Below, in pieces: positions 39,694 through 47,955 of a stretch of 64,000 nt of DNA. The position numbers and the translations under genes are program-made. The DNA is from an uncultured Eubacterium sp. (GTDB taxonomy: Bacteria > Bacillota > Clostridia > Lachnospirales > Lachnospiraceae). The notes under the pieces are model-generated. The model had not been told where the DNA came from. It worked only from the letters and a program-made list of their open reading frames with translations, and ran no database searches. The stretch spans positions 1 to 64,000 of the forward strand of contig CAJTMV010000012.1 of the NCBI GenBank assembly GCA_910577225.1. Direction: 5' to 3'. The stretch's first letter is position 1, and the number at the start of each line of letters is the position of its first letter.

Positions 39694-40650
39694 ATGCTGT
39701 TTCGATCAAAAAAAGAAAAAAAACCGTCAGGATTTGGCCTGGAACGCAGACAGTCAGCTGCAGATAAGGAAAGGCTGTATCCTGTTTTGCATGCGGCAGG
39801 CAGCGTAAAAGAACGGCAGAAAGAGATTGTTGAAAAAGAAGTAGACGCTTTACAGCAGCTGAGCAGAGTGAATGAATCATTTAACGGCGTATTGGACGAA
39901 TCTGAAAAGTTCCATCAGAAACTGGAAGATTTTGAACAGACATTTTCCAATATCGGTCAGGTATCCGATCAGTTTGAAACGGTTAAGGAAGAGATTAGCG
40001 ATTCGGTAACGTCCGTGCAAAATGAAGTAGAATCATTGAAAGAACAGACCATTCAGGTTGAGGCGCGTTTTTCGGAGATGGAACAGACGTTTCAGGTCTT
40101 TTTGGATTCGATTAAGCAAATTAAATCCTGTACAAATCAGATCAAAGCGATTGCGGACCAGACGAATATTCTTGCATTAAACGCTTCGATTGAGGCAGCG
40201 CGGGCAGGAGAGCATGGCAAAGGATTTGCGATTGTAGCCGTGGAAGTAAAAAGTCTGGCTGATCAGATCAAAGATCTGGTCGCTGCGGTAGACAACAGTA
40301 TTACCGATGTGGAAGGCGGAACAGAACAGCTGCACACAAGTATCGCCAATTCCCAGGACGCTTTGAATAAAAATATTGTGAAAGTAAACGATACGTATCA
40401 GATGTTCGAGCATATTACGCAGGCGGCAGAAGGCGCGACGACCGTACAGACGGAAATATCCAATGTAATCGCAGACTCAAGGACAGCGCTGCAGAGTGTG
40501 CATGAGTTCTTTTTCCGTACAAAGAAGCAGTACGAAGAAGTCGTAAGACATATCGACCAGGCAAATAAGCTGGGAACGACAAAGAGCGCCATGTTTGAGG
40601 ATATGGATAATATGATCTCTCAGATCAGGCCGATGATAGAAGAATTATAG
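39694..40650 (+). CDS. Soluble methyl-accepting chemotaxis-type transducer
   Basis: A 318-residue protein with no transmembrane helix and no HAMP domain. It starts with a basic stretch (MLFRSKKEKKPSGF), then long heptad-rich coiled coil (about residues 45-140), and the conserved MCP hairpin tip IKAIADQTNILALNASIEAARAGEHGKGFAIVAVEVKSLAD (about 150-190). The downstream coiled coil is shorter than in classical MCPs. The tip contacts CheA/CheW. It is encoded directly after the FIST protein, which probably supplies the input. A terminator follows. It would act as a cytoplasmic receptor whose output goes to motility, or to a diguanylate-like pathway. Confidence 0.86.
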   Translation: MLFRSKKEKKPSGFGLERRQSAADKERLYPVLHAAGSVKERQKEIVEKEVDALQQLSRVNESFNGVLDESEKFHQKLEDFEQTFSNIGQVSDQFETVKEEISDSVTSVQNEVESLKEQTIQVEARFSEMEQTFQVFLDSIKQIKSCTNQIKAIADQTNILALNASIEAARAGEHGKGFAIVAVEVKSLADQIKDLVAAVDNSITDVEGGTEQLHTSIANSQDALNKNIVKVNDTYQMFEHITQAAEGATTVQTEISNVIADSRTALQSVHEFFFRTKKQYEEVVRHIDQANKLGTTKSAMFEDMDNMISQIRPMIEEL

Positions 40651-40664
40651 TTACAGACAGCAGA

Positions 40665-40713
40665 TAAAGTGCTTTTGGCAGAATAGTCTTATTTTGCCAG
40701 AGCATTTTTTTTG
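40665..40713 (+). terminator. Terminator of the FIST operon
   Basis: AAGTGCTTTTGGCA pairs with TGCCAGAGCATTTT, with small mismatches inside, followed by TTTTTT. Confidence 0.75.
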
Positions 40714-40882
40714 TGAACACAGCAAAAGCCGACAGATGATGTATCGACGAATGACTTCGTTTGTTTTCATTTAGTTTATGAATACTTTCTGAAAAATTCA
40801 TGATAATTTGGTGAATATTTAGCAGATATTGCCAGGTATATGTTATAATATTGTTACAGTTTTAAAATTGGAGGAAAAGAAA

Positions 40883-41656
40883 ATGGAAAAAATAGAAGAC
40901 GATGATATTCTTGGAGACGAACTGGTCGCGGGACTGGGCACATTGCTGGATACACCGGAAAAGGTCAGTCAGACAAGAAGATTTATGGACATGCTGGTAG
41001 GCTACCGCGAACTGATGATGATGTATACTTGTGCAATGAAAGAGGTACGGACAAAATTTGAGGTGCTGGATACCGAGTTTCGTGTCCGTTACCAGCGCAA
41101 TCCAATCAGCTCGATTTCTACCCGTTTAAAACATACAAACAGCATTATGACAAAGCTGGACAGGTATGGATATCGTTTTTCTCTGGAAAATATTGAGAAA
41201 TACATACAGGACGCAGCCGGTATCCGTGTGATCTGTTCTTATATTGACGACATATATGGCATTGCAGACGCATTGCTGGAGCAGGATGATATTACGCTGA
41301 TTACAAGAAAAGATTATATTGTCCAGCCAAAGCCGAACGGATACCGCAGTCTGCATCTGATCGTAGAGGTTCCGGTATTTTTCGCGAAATTTAAAAAGAG
41401 TATGAAAGTGGAAGTGCAGATTCGTACGATTGCGATGGATTTTTGGGCGAGTCTGGAGCATCAGCTGAAATATAAGCAAAATATTCCCAACCAGCAGGCG
41501 ATTGTAAAACAGCTCAGGGAATGTGCGGACGTTATTTCGATGACCGATCAGAAGATGATCGGTATCCGCCAGCAGATCGAGGCAGTCTCAGATGCCCCGA
41601 CGGAAGAGGAAATTCTGCTGGAAAAACTAAGCCGGATGGACATGAACGTGGGATAA
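40883..41656 (+). CDS. relQ: RelQ-type small alarmone (ppGpp) synthetase
   Basis: A 257-residue GTP pyrophosphokinase. The synthetase signatures are RLKHTNSIMTKLDRYG, AAGIRVICSYIDDIYGI (metal-binding Asp region), DYIVQPKPNGYRSLHLIVEVPVFF and KVEVQIRTIAMDFWASLEHQLKYK. There is no HD hydrolase, TGS or ACT domain, so it only makes the alarmone. The ATG at 40883 follows GGAGG by about 9 bases. The gene converges on the ZIP gene with no gap: its stop ends at 41656 and the ZIP stop begins at 41657. Confidence 0.93.
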   Translation: MEKIEDDDILGDELVAGLGTLLDTPEKVSQTRRFMDMLVGYRELMMMYTCAMKEVRTKFEVLDTEFRVRYQRNPISSISTRLKHTNSIMTKLDRYGYRFSLENIEKYIQDAAGIRVICSYIDDIYGIADALLEQDDITLITRKDYIVQPKPNGYRSLHLIVEVPVFFAKFKKSMKVEVQIRTIAMDFWASLEHQLKYKQNIPNQQAIVKQLRECADVISMTDQKMIGIRQQIEAVSDAPTEEEILLEKLSRMDMNVG

Positions 41657-42457
41657 CTAACCAAGCATGACATCCAGCAGCATCATTACGGCAAACCCGA
41701 ATACAATGCCCATGGTCGCAGAGTAAGGCTGGTTTTTCTGATTTTTTTGACATTCCGGTATCAGTTCGTGTACGGCGACCAGAATCATAGCGCCGGCTGC
41801 AAACGAGAGGGCAAAGGGCAGAATGGCTTCCACATAGACGACAAGCAGCGCGCCGGATAAGCCGGCAAGCGGTTCTACAATGCCGGATGCCTGCCCCAGA
41901 AAGAAGCTCTTTTTCCGGGAAAACCCTTCCCGGCGCAGCGGGATCGATACGGCGGCGCCTTCTGGAAAATTTTGCAGACCGATCCCGATGGCGATGGTAA
42001 CCGCACCCATCAGAGACTCAGTGGTATATCCGCCTTGCAGCGCTCCAAAAGCGACGCCGACGGCCAGACCTTCCGGTATGTTGTGCAGCGTAATGGACAA
42101 TATGAGCATGACGATCCGGTTCATTTGTTCATCGGATCTGACAGAGATGTGTTCTGTACGGCCGCGTGCATAAGAGACGGCTTTGTCGGACAGCCACATA
42201 AATACGGCGCCTCCAAGAAAACCTGCAGTGGCTACCAGATATGCCGGGGCGCCATGCCGGGCCTGCGCACGTTCAATTGCCGGCTGCAGCAGCGACCAGA
42301 AGCTGGCGGCAATCATAACGCCAGAAGCAAAACCAAGCATCAGATTCAGCAGTCTGGTATGCGGGGATTTGAAAAAAACGACAGTGGCAGCGCCTAATGC
42401 AGTCACAGACCAGGTTCCGATCGTTGCAATAAGCGCAAGGAAAACGACAGGATACAT
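41657..42457 (-). CDS. ZIP-family metal cation transporter
   Basis: A 266-residue protein with about eight hydrophobic helices. The family signatures are SITLHNIPEGLAVGVAFG in the fourth helix (His-Asn-x-Pro-Glu-Gly) and IGIGLQNFPEGAAVSIPLRREG in the fifth, which form the metal path. It imports zinc, iron or another divalent cation. The loop before the HNIPEG helix (SYARGRTEHISVRSDEQ) is short and lacks the usual His-rich motif. AAGGAGG precedes the ATG on the minus strand. The regulatory gap to the BceR gene is 190 bases and holds promoters in both directions. Confidence 0.92.
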   Translation of the reverse strand: MYPVVFLALIATIGTWSVTALGAATVVFFKSPHTRLLNLMLGFASGVMIAASFWSLLQPAIERAQARHGAPAYLVATAGFLGGAVFMWLSDKAVSYARGRTEHISVRSDEQMNRIVMLILSITLHNIPEGLAVGVAFGALQGGYTTESLMGAVTIAIGIGLQNFPEGAAVSIPLRREGFSRKKSFFLGQASGIVEPLAGLSGALLVVYVEAILPFALSFAAGAMILVAVHELIPECQKNQKNQPYSATMGIVFGFAVMMLLDVMLG

Positions 42458-42647
42458 GTCAGAATACCTCCTTTATTTATGGAAAGAGTGACGCGATGAT
42501 ATGGTTTCTGATTCGGTATCCGGATCAGAATTCGTATGACAACAAGCTGCGGCATGATTCAGGCAGCTTTTCTATCAGTATATAGAGGGAATATACAAAC
42601 GGTGACAGTAAATTTTTTAAAGGTAAATACGATCGATGGGGTCTGGA

Positions 42648-43322
42648 ATGAAGATGAAGATTATGATTATTGAAGATGACAGTATACTTGCGGGGGAGAT
42701 CTGTCAGTTTTTATCCAAATGGGGATATGAAGCAGAGGCTGTGGAAGCGTTTGATGATCTTTTGTCTGTCTGCCTGTCTGTTCAGCCGCATCTGGTGCTG
42801 ATGGATATTAATCTGCCCTGTTATGACGGATTTTACTGGTGCAGCAGGATACGGGAACAGTCAAATGTTCCGGTGATCTATATCAGCAGCCGCAGCGATG
42901 ATATGGATAAAATTATGGCAATTGCGCAGGGCGGCGACGACTATGTGGAAAAACCGTTTCGACTGGAGCTTTTGAAAGCCAAAATCGAAGCGATGCTGCG
43001 GCGAACCTACGAGTACCAGACGCATGTACAGACGTTTTTGTCTCCGGGGCTGTATTTTGACCACGGTCTGCAGACGCTTGTCTGGCAGAAGCAAAAACTG
43101 GACCTGACGAAGTCGGAACAGCGGATTGTTGCAAAATTAGTCGAAAAACGACCGCAAATCGTTACGAGGCAGGAGCTGATGATGGAATTGTGGAGTACCG
43201 ATGAATTTGTCTCAGACGGAACGCTGACTACGATGGTCAGCCGTCTGCGCAGTAAATTAAAACGTTTTTGCGGACAGGAACTGATTATGACCAAAAAAGG
43301 GCAGGGATATCTGATCGACTGA
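42648..43322 (+). CDS. BceR-type response regulator
   Basis: A 224-residue OmpR-family regulator. The receiver has IIEDD, the phosphorylated Asp in VLMDINLPCYDGFYWC and Lys in YVEKPF; the winged helix ends in MTKKGQGYLID. The phrase DINLPCYDGFYWC is typical of BceR/VncR-type regulators for peptide-antibiotic defence. Downstream come an intramembrane sensor kinase and a BceAB transporter with a BceR-consensus site in front, which fixes the assignment. The ATG at 42648 (or 42654) follows a GGGG stretch. Nucleotides just after the stop are a partial copy of the gene's end (43,303-43,370). Confidence 0.88.
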   Translation: MKMKIMIIEDDSILAGEICQFLSKWGYEAEAVEAFDDLLSVCLSVQPHLVLMDINLPCYDGFYWCSRIREQSNVPVIYISSRSDDMDKIMAIAQGGDDYVEKPFRLELLKAKIEAMLRRTYEYQTHVQTFLSPGLYFDHGLQTLVWQKQKLDLTKSEQRIVAKLVEKRPQIVTRQELMMELWSTDEFVSDGTLTTMVSRLRSKLKRFCGQELIMTKKGQGYLID

Positions 43323-43442
43323 GACGGCATTTTGATGTACCTGCGGGGATATCTGATCGACGGAGACAGTCAGTAATTTAACCGGATGCGGTTGCAGTTG
43401 TTTTTGGTGTGTCGGCGGGGATGTCTGATGGAGGGATGAGTT

Positions 43443-44471
43443 ATGAAATATCTGCATAAAAACAAATTGTGGCTGGGTATTTGCGTGTTTTTTCTTGTGT
43501 CTTTTTACGCATATGCCGGATTGCTGATGCAGGGGGCCAGTATGCAGCAGATCATGTATCTGGATCTGCTGCTTTTTGTGACGCTTGCGCTTGCGGCAGG
43601 CGCCGATGCTTTTCTCTATTACAAGAGGCAGGCAGTGAGAAAGCAGCTGCTTTGCTGCGACTATGTGATTTGCAGGGAACCGGGACTTTGCGAAGATGTG
43701 GAAGCTGAGGTGGCAGAGCATGACGTACGCATACTGGAATCGCAGCTAAAGGAGCAGTTTGATTTAAACTGTGATCTGCAGGATTATATCGCGGCGTGGT
43801 GCCATGAAGTAAAGCTGCCGCTGTCAGCCAGTATGCTGATGAATGAAAAAATAATGGACGCCGCATTGCAGACGGCGCAAAAAGAACAGCTGGAAAAAAT
43901 CCGTCAGCAGTTAAACGGCGCGTTATCAGGCTGCAGGGTACAAAGCAGCCTGTTCGACCTTAAAATATGCGCAGCCGATCTTATGGCGTGTGTCAAAGAG
44001 GCGATTCATCAGAATCAGTTTTTTCTGATCAAAAACCGGTTTGAATTGATTCTCAGGGTGGAACCTGTCTTTGTGTATACCGATCCGGTCTGGTTTGTCT
44101 ATGTACTGGATCAGCTGATTCAAAATGCCGTCAAGTATGCGACGCAGACGCCAGTACTGCAGATCCAAAGCATTCAGACAGACGGGCAGATCGTGCTGGT
44201 CGTTGAGGACCATGGAGAAGGAATACAAAAAAGCGACATCCGGCGTATTTTTGAACGGGGATATACCGGACATGGCCATCATGATGGAAAGTATAAATCC
44301 ACCGGAATGGGCCTGTATCTGGCAGCGGTGATTTTGGAAAGACTGGGTCATACGATCACCGTAGAGAGCGAATATGGAGTTTTTACGAGATTTTCCATCA
44401 GCCTCTGCGAATCTCAATCAGACGAAAGACATCGTGATACAGCTCGTCATCGTCCGCAAGCTCGATCATAA
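43443..44471 (+). CDS. BceS-type intramembrane-sensing histidine kinase
   Basis: A 342-residue kinase with two transmembrane helices (about residues 10-30 and 37-60) and almost no external loop, as is typical of BceS-type sensors that read the state of the BceAB transporter. The HisKA-like region has AAWCHEVKLPLSASMLM with the acceptor His, and the HATPase part shows QNAVKYA, DHGEGI and STGMGLYLA. The last ~20 residues (RHRDTARHRPQARS) are out of character and overlap the end of the DUF3788 pseudogene on the other strand, so the original stop may have been lost. Confidence 0.88.
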   Translation: MKYLHKNKLWLGICVFFLVSFYAYAGLLMQGASMQQIMYLDLLLFVTLALAAGADAFLYYKRQAVRKQLLCCDYVICREPGLCEDVEAEVAEHDVRILESQLKEQFDLNCDLQDYIAAWCHEVKLPLSASMLMNEKIMDAALQTAQKEQLEKIRQQLNGALSGCRVQSSLFDLKICAADLMACVKEAIHQNQFFLIKNRFELILRVEPVFVYTDPVWFVYVLDQLIQNAVKYATQTPVLQIQSIQTDGQIVLVVEDHGEGIQKSDIRRIFERGYTGHGHHDGKYKSTGMGLYLAAVILERLGHTITVESEYGVFTRFSISLCESQSDERHRDTARHRPQARS

Positions 44472-44814
44472 GCCATCGTTGTCCATTGCCTTCCTCTGTC
44501 TGTGCGTAAATCTCCTGCAGCTGCCGCGTGCAGTCTGGCAGCAGTCTTTCGACCGGTTCTTTTTCTTTTTTTCCGATTACGATCATCACGGTGAAAAAAG
44601 TTTCTCCGGGATAAATGGTACAGAGCGTTTTGCCGGATTTTTTAAATTTTACATTCCAGCCGGGTTTCTAGCTGCAGGAACTAAATTCTATTTTTTCCCG
44701 ACAGTTGTATGTTTCTTTTATTTTGGAACAAAATTGCCCGAAAACGGGAGTTTGAACATATGCGGACAGCTCCTCTAAGGATGGCTGTTCATTTTTGCCG
44801 TATAAATCGATCAT
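44398..44814 (-). pseudogene. DUF3788-family protein interrupted by an in-frame amber stop
   Basis: A 138-codon frame on the minus strand, starting at ATG 44814 after AGGAGG. Residues 1-48 (MIDLYGKNEQPSLEELSAYV...) and the part after codon 49 (KPGWNVKFKKSGKTLC, then GETFFTVMIVIG) match one DUF3788 protein of the usual length. Codon 49 is TAG (44668-44670). The family has no known function. The 3' end overlaps the bceS 3' end by 74 bases. A read-through or a one-base error must be excluded before calling it dead. Confidence 0.75.
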
Positions 44815-44973
44815 GCTGGATACCTCCTGTGATAAATAATTGTCTGGCGCCTTGAACATCGGATGATTTGGCGGAAATATTTTTTATTATACATGGCAGG
44901 GAGAGGATGGACAAGGGGGTTAGAAGGAAAGTTTTTCAGAAAACTGCCGGATAAGAATACTTTTGCCGCAAAC

Positions 44974-44987
44974 TTACATATTTGTAA
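44974..44987. promoter_or_regulatory. BceR-type operator upstream of bceAB
   Basis: TTACA, four bases, TGTAA matches the published BceR box TNACA-N4-TGTAA exactly. A second, half-conserved copy ends in TGTAA at 45014-45018. A TATAAT -10 box is at 45041-45046 with a poor -35 position, which is as expected for a promoter needing an activator. The bceA ATG is at 45071. Confidence 0.75.
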
Positions 44988-45070
44988 GAAAAGACGATGA
45001 TTTGTAATGCAGATGTAAGGATTTTTTCCCCCGTTTATCCTATAATGATTGTTGCAAGGAGGAATGGAAC

Positions 45071-45880
45071 ATGAATGAAAAAATTGCAGCAGCAGTAAAA
45101 AACCTGACGAAAGATTACGGCGGCAGAGGATTTCGAACCAGAGTGTTAAAAGGAATCGATCTGACAATAGTTGAGCATGATTTTATCGCAATCATGGGCC
45201 CGAGCGGTTCCGGAAAGACGACATTGTTAAATATTTTATCTACTATCGACAAGCCGACGCAGGGCAGCGTACGGATTGCCGGAAAAGATATTACACGCGT
45301 GTCAAATCGGGAATTGTCGCAAATAAGAAAAGATAAAATAGGATTTATTTTTCAGGACTACAACCTGCTCGATACGATGACACTGCAGGATAATATTGCG
45401 CTTCCGCTGTCGTTAAACGGTGTGGACAGCCGGACCTGTTTTGAAAAAACACTGCGGTATGGACGGATGTTTGGACTGACAGAGCATTTGGGGAAATATC
45501 CGTATCAGCTGTCCGGCGGACAGAAACAGCGTGGGGCGGCATGCCGGGCGCTGATTACGGAGCCAGAGATCGTTTTTGCCGACGAGCCGACAGGCGCTCT
45601 GGATTCCAGATCTGGCAGGGAACTGCTGGAATGTCTGCGGGAGGTGAATGAAAAAGGGATGGCAACGATTGTTATGGTGACACATGACGCGTTTACTGCG
45701 TCATACGCAAAGGACGTCTGGCTGCTAAGCGACGGGCATATGAAATGCCGTCTGAGCAAAGGCCGCAGCCAGAAGGAATTTTATGATCGTATCGCAGATC
45801 TGCAGGCTTCGCTGGCAGGCGGTTCGGAGGATTGCCGAATCGAAAACAGAACGGCAGGTGATGAAAATGAGACTTTATGA
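45071..45880 (+). CDS. BceA-type ABC transporter ATP-binding protein
   Basis: A 269-residue ATPase. Walker A is GPSGSGKTTLLN, the Q loop FQDYNLLDTM, the signature LSGGQKQRGA and Walker B EIVFADEPTGALD, followed by the His loop. It belongs to the lolD-like MacB/BceA group. It would power the BceB permease at 45867. The ATG at 45071 has AAGGAGG 9 bases upstream, and the stop overlaps the permease start by 14 bases. BceAB systems confer resistance to cell-wall-active peptides such as bacitracin and report to BceS. Confidence 0.93.
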   Translation: MNEKIAAAVKNLTKDYGGRGFRTRVLKGIDLTIVEHDFIAIMGPSGSGKTTLLNILSTIDKPTQGSVRIAGKDITRVSNRELSQIRKDKIGFIFQDYNLLDTMTLQDNIALPLSLNGVDSRTCFEKTLRYGRMFGLTEHLGKYPYQLSGGQKQRGAACRALITEPEIVFADEPTGALDSRSGRELLECLREVNEKGMATIVMVTHDAFTASYAKDVWLLSDGHMKCRLSKGRSQKEFYDRIADLQASLAGGSEDCRIENRTAGDENETL

Positions 45881-47789
45881 ACTTGCATGGAAAAATGTAA
45901 AAAATAATATCAGAAATTATTTTTCTCTGATTTTATCGCTGGCGTTTACCGTAATGATTTTTTATAATTTTCAAAATATGGCGGATTCGGAGGTGTTCAC
46001 GGATCTTGGCAAATTAAATGAAGATTATAGCAAAATGCTGATACAGACGCTGTCTGCGGTGCTTGGTGCTTTTATGATATTTTTTGTCGGATATGCGACG
46101 AATGTGTTTCTGACACGTCGGAAAAAAGAAATCGGGATTTATATTTTTATGGGACTTACGAATCAGAGAATCGGCAGGCTTTATCTGTTAGAGATGACGA
46201 TGGCTGGCATCGTAACGCTGTTTGTGGGAATCGGATTTGGTATTTTAACGACACAGCTGTTTCAGATGATTTTACTTGCCATGTCTGAGATTGCGGTTGA
46301 CATAGGATTTTCGTTTTCCATAAAATCCGTACGAATTACATCTGCATTTTATATAATTGTATATGCGGCGTTTATTTTAAAGGGATATTTAAATATAGTA
46401 AAAAGCAGCGTGTTGGAGCTGGTGTCAGCGGGCAGAAAGAATGAAAGCGTCAGGTTCGGCAGTGTGGCGCTGGTATGGAAAACGATCGTTGGCGCGGGCA
46501 TTTTATCCTATGGTTATCTGCTTGCCATAAAAGAAGGAGAAGAAGAGATTCTAAGAAATGTGACGGCAGCTGTTGTGCTTGTGATTGTCGGCGTATATTT
46601 TTTATTCGCAGGACTGATTCCGGCAGTCTTTCAGGGACTGGCCCGAAATAAAAAGTTTTTATACCGCAAAGAGCGGAATTTGTGGGTCAGTCAGGTGATT
46701 TTTCGAATGAAGAAAAATTATCGTACGTATGCGATGGTCAGTGTGCTGATGATTTGTTCGGTAACGGCTTTATCTGCCAGCTTTGCGTGGAAAAATCGTT
46801 ATGACAGCATGATACATTTTCGTACGACGTATACGTATCAGCTGTTAAGCAGCCGGCCGGATCTGAATGCAGCAGCCACACGGCTGATCAGTCAGAAAAA
46901 CGAGATCGCATACAGTACATCCATTCCGATTCTTATGCTGTCGGACGAGGAAACATCCGCCGGCGGACATAATACAACATCTGCTCCCACAGCGCTGCTT
47001 GCGTGGTCAGATATCAGACGGCTGGCAAAAGACGCAGGATTAAATCTGGATATGAAAGAGCCGGATACTGGTACGACGATAGAAATTACACATTTGTATC
47101 TGATCTCTTTGATGACAAAGCGAACAAACGTCCCGGTACAATTCGGCGGCCGTACGTTTTTAAAAATGGATGAGGTCAGTGAACCATATCTGGGTTATCT
47201 GCAGGAGACCATGTCCTTTTATCTGGTCAGCGACGAAGCATATGCCAGTCTGCTGCCCCTGGGCCGTCAGCTGTATGCGTATAATTATCAGATCAAAGAT
47301 CCTTACAATTACAAAGCGTCAGCAGACGCGCTTGGCGCACTTGTCAGCGATACAGAGAGCAATTATACCGCCCGTATTATCACAGGGCCGGACAGCGGCA
47401 GAGACAGAGAATGGATTAAAATTTTGTATTCGCTGTGCGTATTTCTGGTAATGGTATTTATTATGGCCAGCGGGAGTATTTTATTTATGAAGCTGTATAA
47501 CGACGCATTGGAAGAAACAGGACGCTATGATATCCTGCAAAAGATGGGATGTTCCTATCAGACGCTAAAGCGGGCGGTAGCAAAAGAACTGCTGGTGTCT
47601 TACGCACTGCCGCTGCTTGTAATGGGAGTATCGTCGTATTTTTCCGTTTCCGCACTGGAAAATGTAATGCACACGACGCTGGCGCAGATTCGGCTGGTAA
47701 GCGTGGGTCTTATGGCTGTATTTTTTTATCTCTGCTACCGGATATCGTTGCGGGTTTATCTAAAGAACGCAGGAATACGCAGGTATTAA
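45867..47789 (+). CDS. BceB-type ABC transporter permease
   Basis: A 640-residue membrane protein starting MRLYELAWKNVKNNIRNYFSL. It has about ten hydrophobic segments, and between the seventh and eighth a large external domain of about 200 residues (around 330-530), the peptide-sensing part of BceB. FtsX-like helices lie at both ends (first at about 20-40, last pair around 605-635). The start at ATG 45867 (ATG 45861 possible) lies within the end of bceA. It is the last gene of the transporter operon; no clear terminator was seen before the MATE promoter 100 bases on. Confidence 0.92.
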   Translation: MRLYELAWKNVKNNIRNYFSLILSLAFTVMIFYNFQNMADSEVFTDLGKLNEDYSKMLIQTLSAVLGAFMIFFVGYATNVFLTRRKKEIGIYIFMGLTNQRIGRLYLLEMTMAGIVTLFVGIGFGILTTQLFQMILLAMSEIAVDIGFSFSIKSVRITSAFYIIVYAAFILKGYLNIVKSSVLELVSAGRKNESVRFGSVALVWKTIVGAGILSYGYLLAIKEGEEEILRNVTAAVVLVIVGVYFLFAGLIPAVFQGLARNKKFLYRKERNLWVSQVIFRMKKNYRTYAMVSVLMICSVTALSASFAWKNRYDSMIHFRTTYTYQLLSSRPDLNAAATRLISQKNEIAYSTSIPILMLSDEETSAGGHNTTSAPTALLAWSDIRRLAKDAGLNLDMKEPDTGTTIEITHLYLISLMTKRTNVPVQFGGRTFLKMDEVSEPYLGYLQETMSFYLVSDEAYASLLPLGRQLYAYNYQIKDPYNYKASADALGALVSDTESNYTARIITGPDSGRDREWIKILYSLCVFLVMVFIMASGSILFMKLYNDALEETGRYDILQKMGCSYQTLKRAVAKELLVSYALPLLVMGVSSYFSVSALENVMHTTLAQIRLVSVGLMAVFFYLCYRISLRVYLKNAGIRRY

Positions 47790-47888
47790 CGTCTGGCAGA
47801 CCGTTGTTACGTAACGGCGGTGCGGAACTGTAAAACAGGTTCGTGGAATAAGCTGGCAATCAGCAAATGAAAAAAATTCAGATTACGG

Positions 47889-47917
47889 TTGCCAGACATA
47901 CGTTCGTATGATATAGT
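47889..47917 (+). promoter_or_regulatory. MATE promoter with a palindrome in its spacer
   Basis: TTGCCA (47889-47894), 17 bases, TATAGT (47912-47917). Inside the spacer lies the perfect palindrome CATACG-TT-CGTATG (47897-47910). A dyad between -35 and -10 is typical of steric repressors or MerR-type activators. No regulator is adjacent. Confidence 0.6.
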
Positions 47918-47955
47918 AAAGTCTTTCAATAACGAACAGGGGAGGCTTTACAAAA

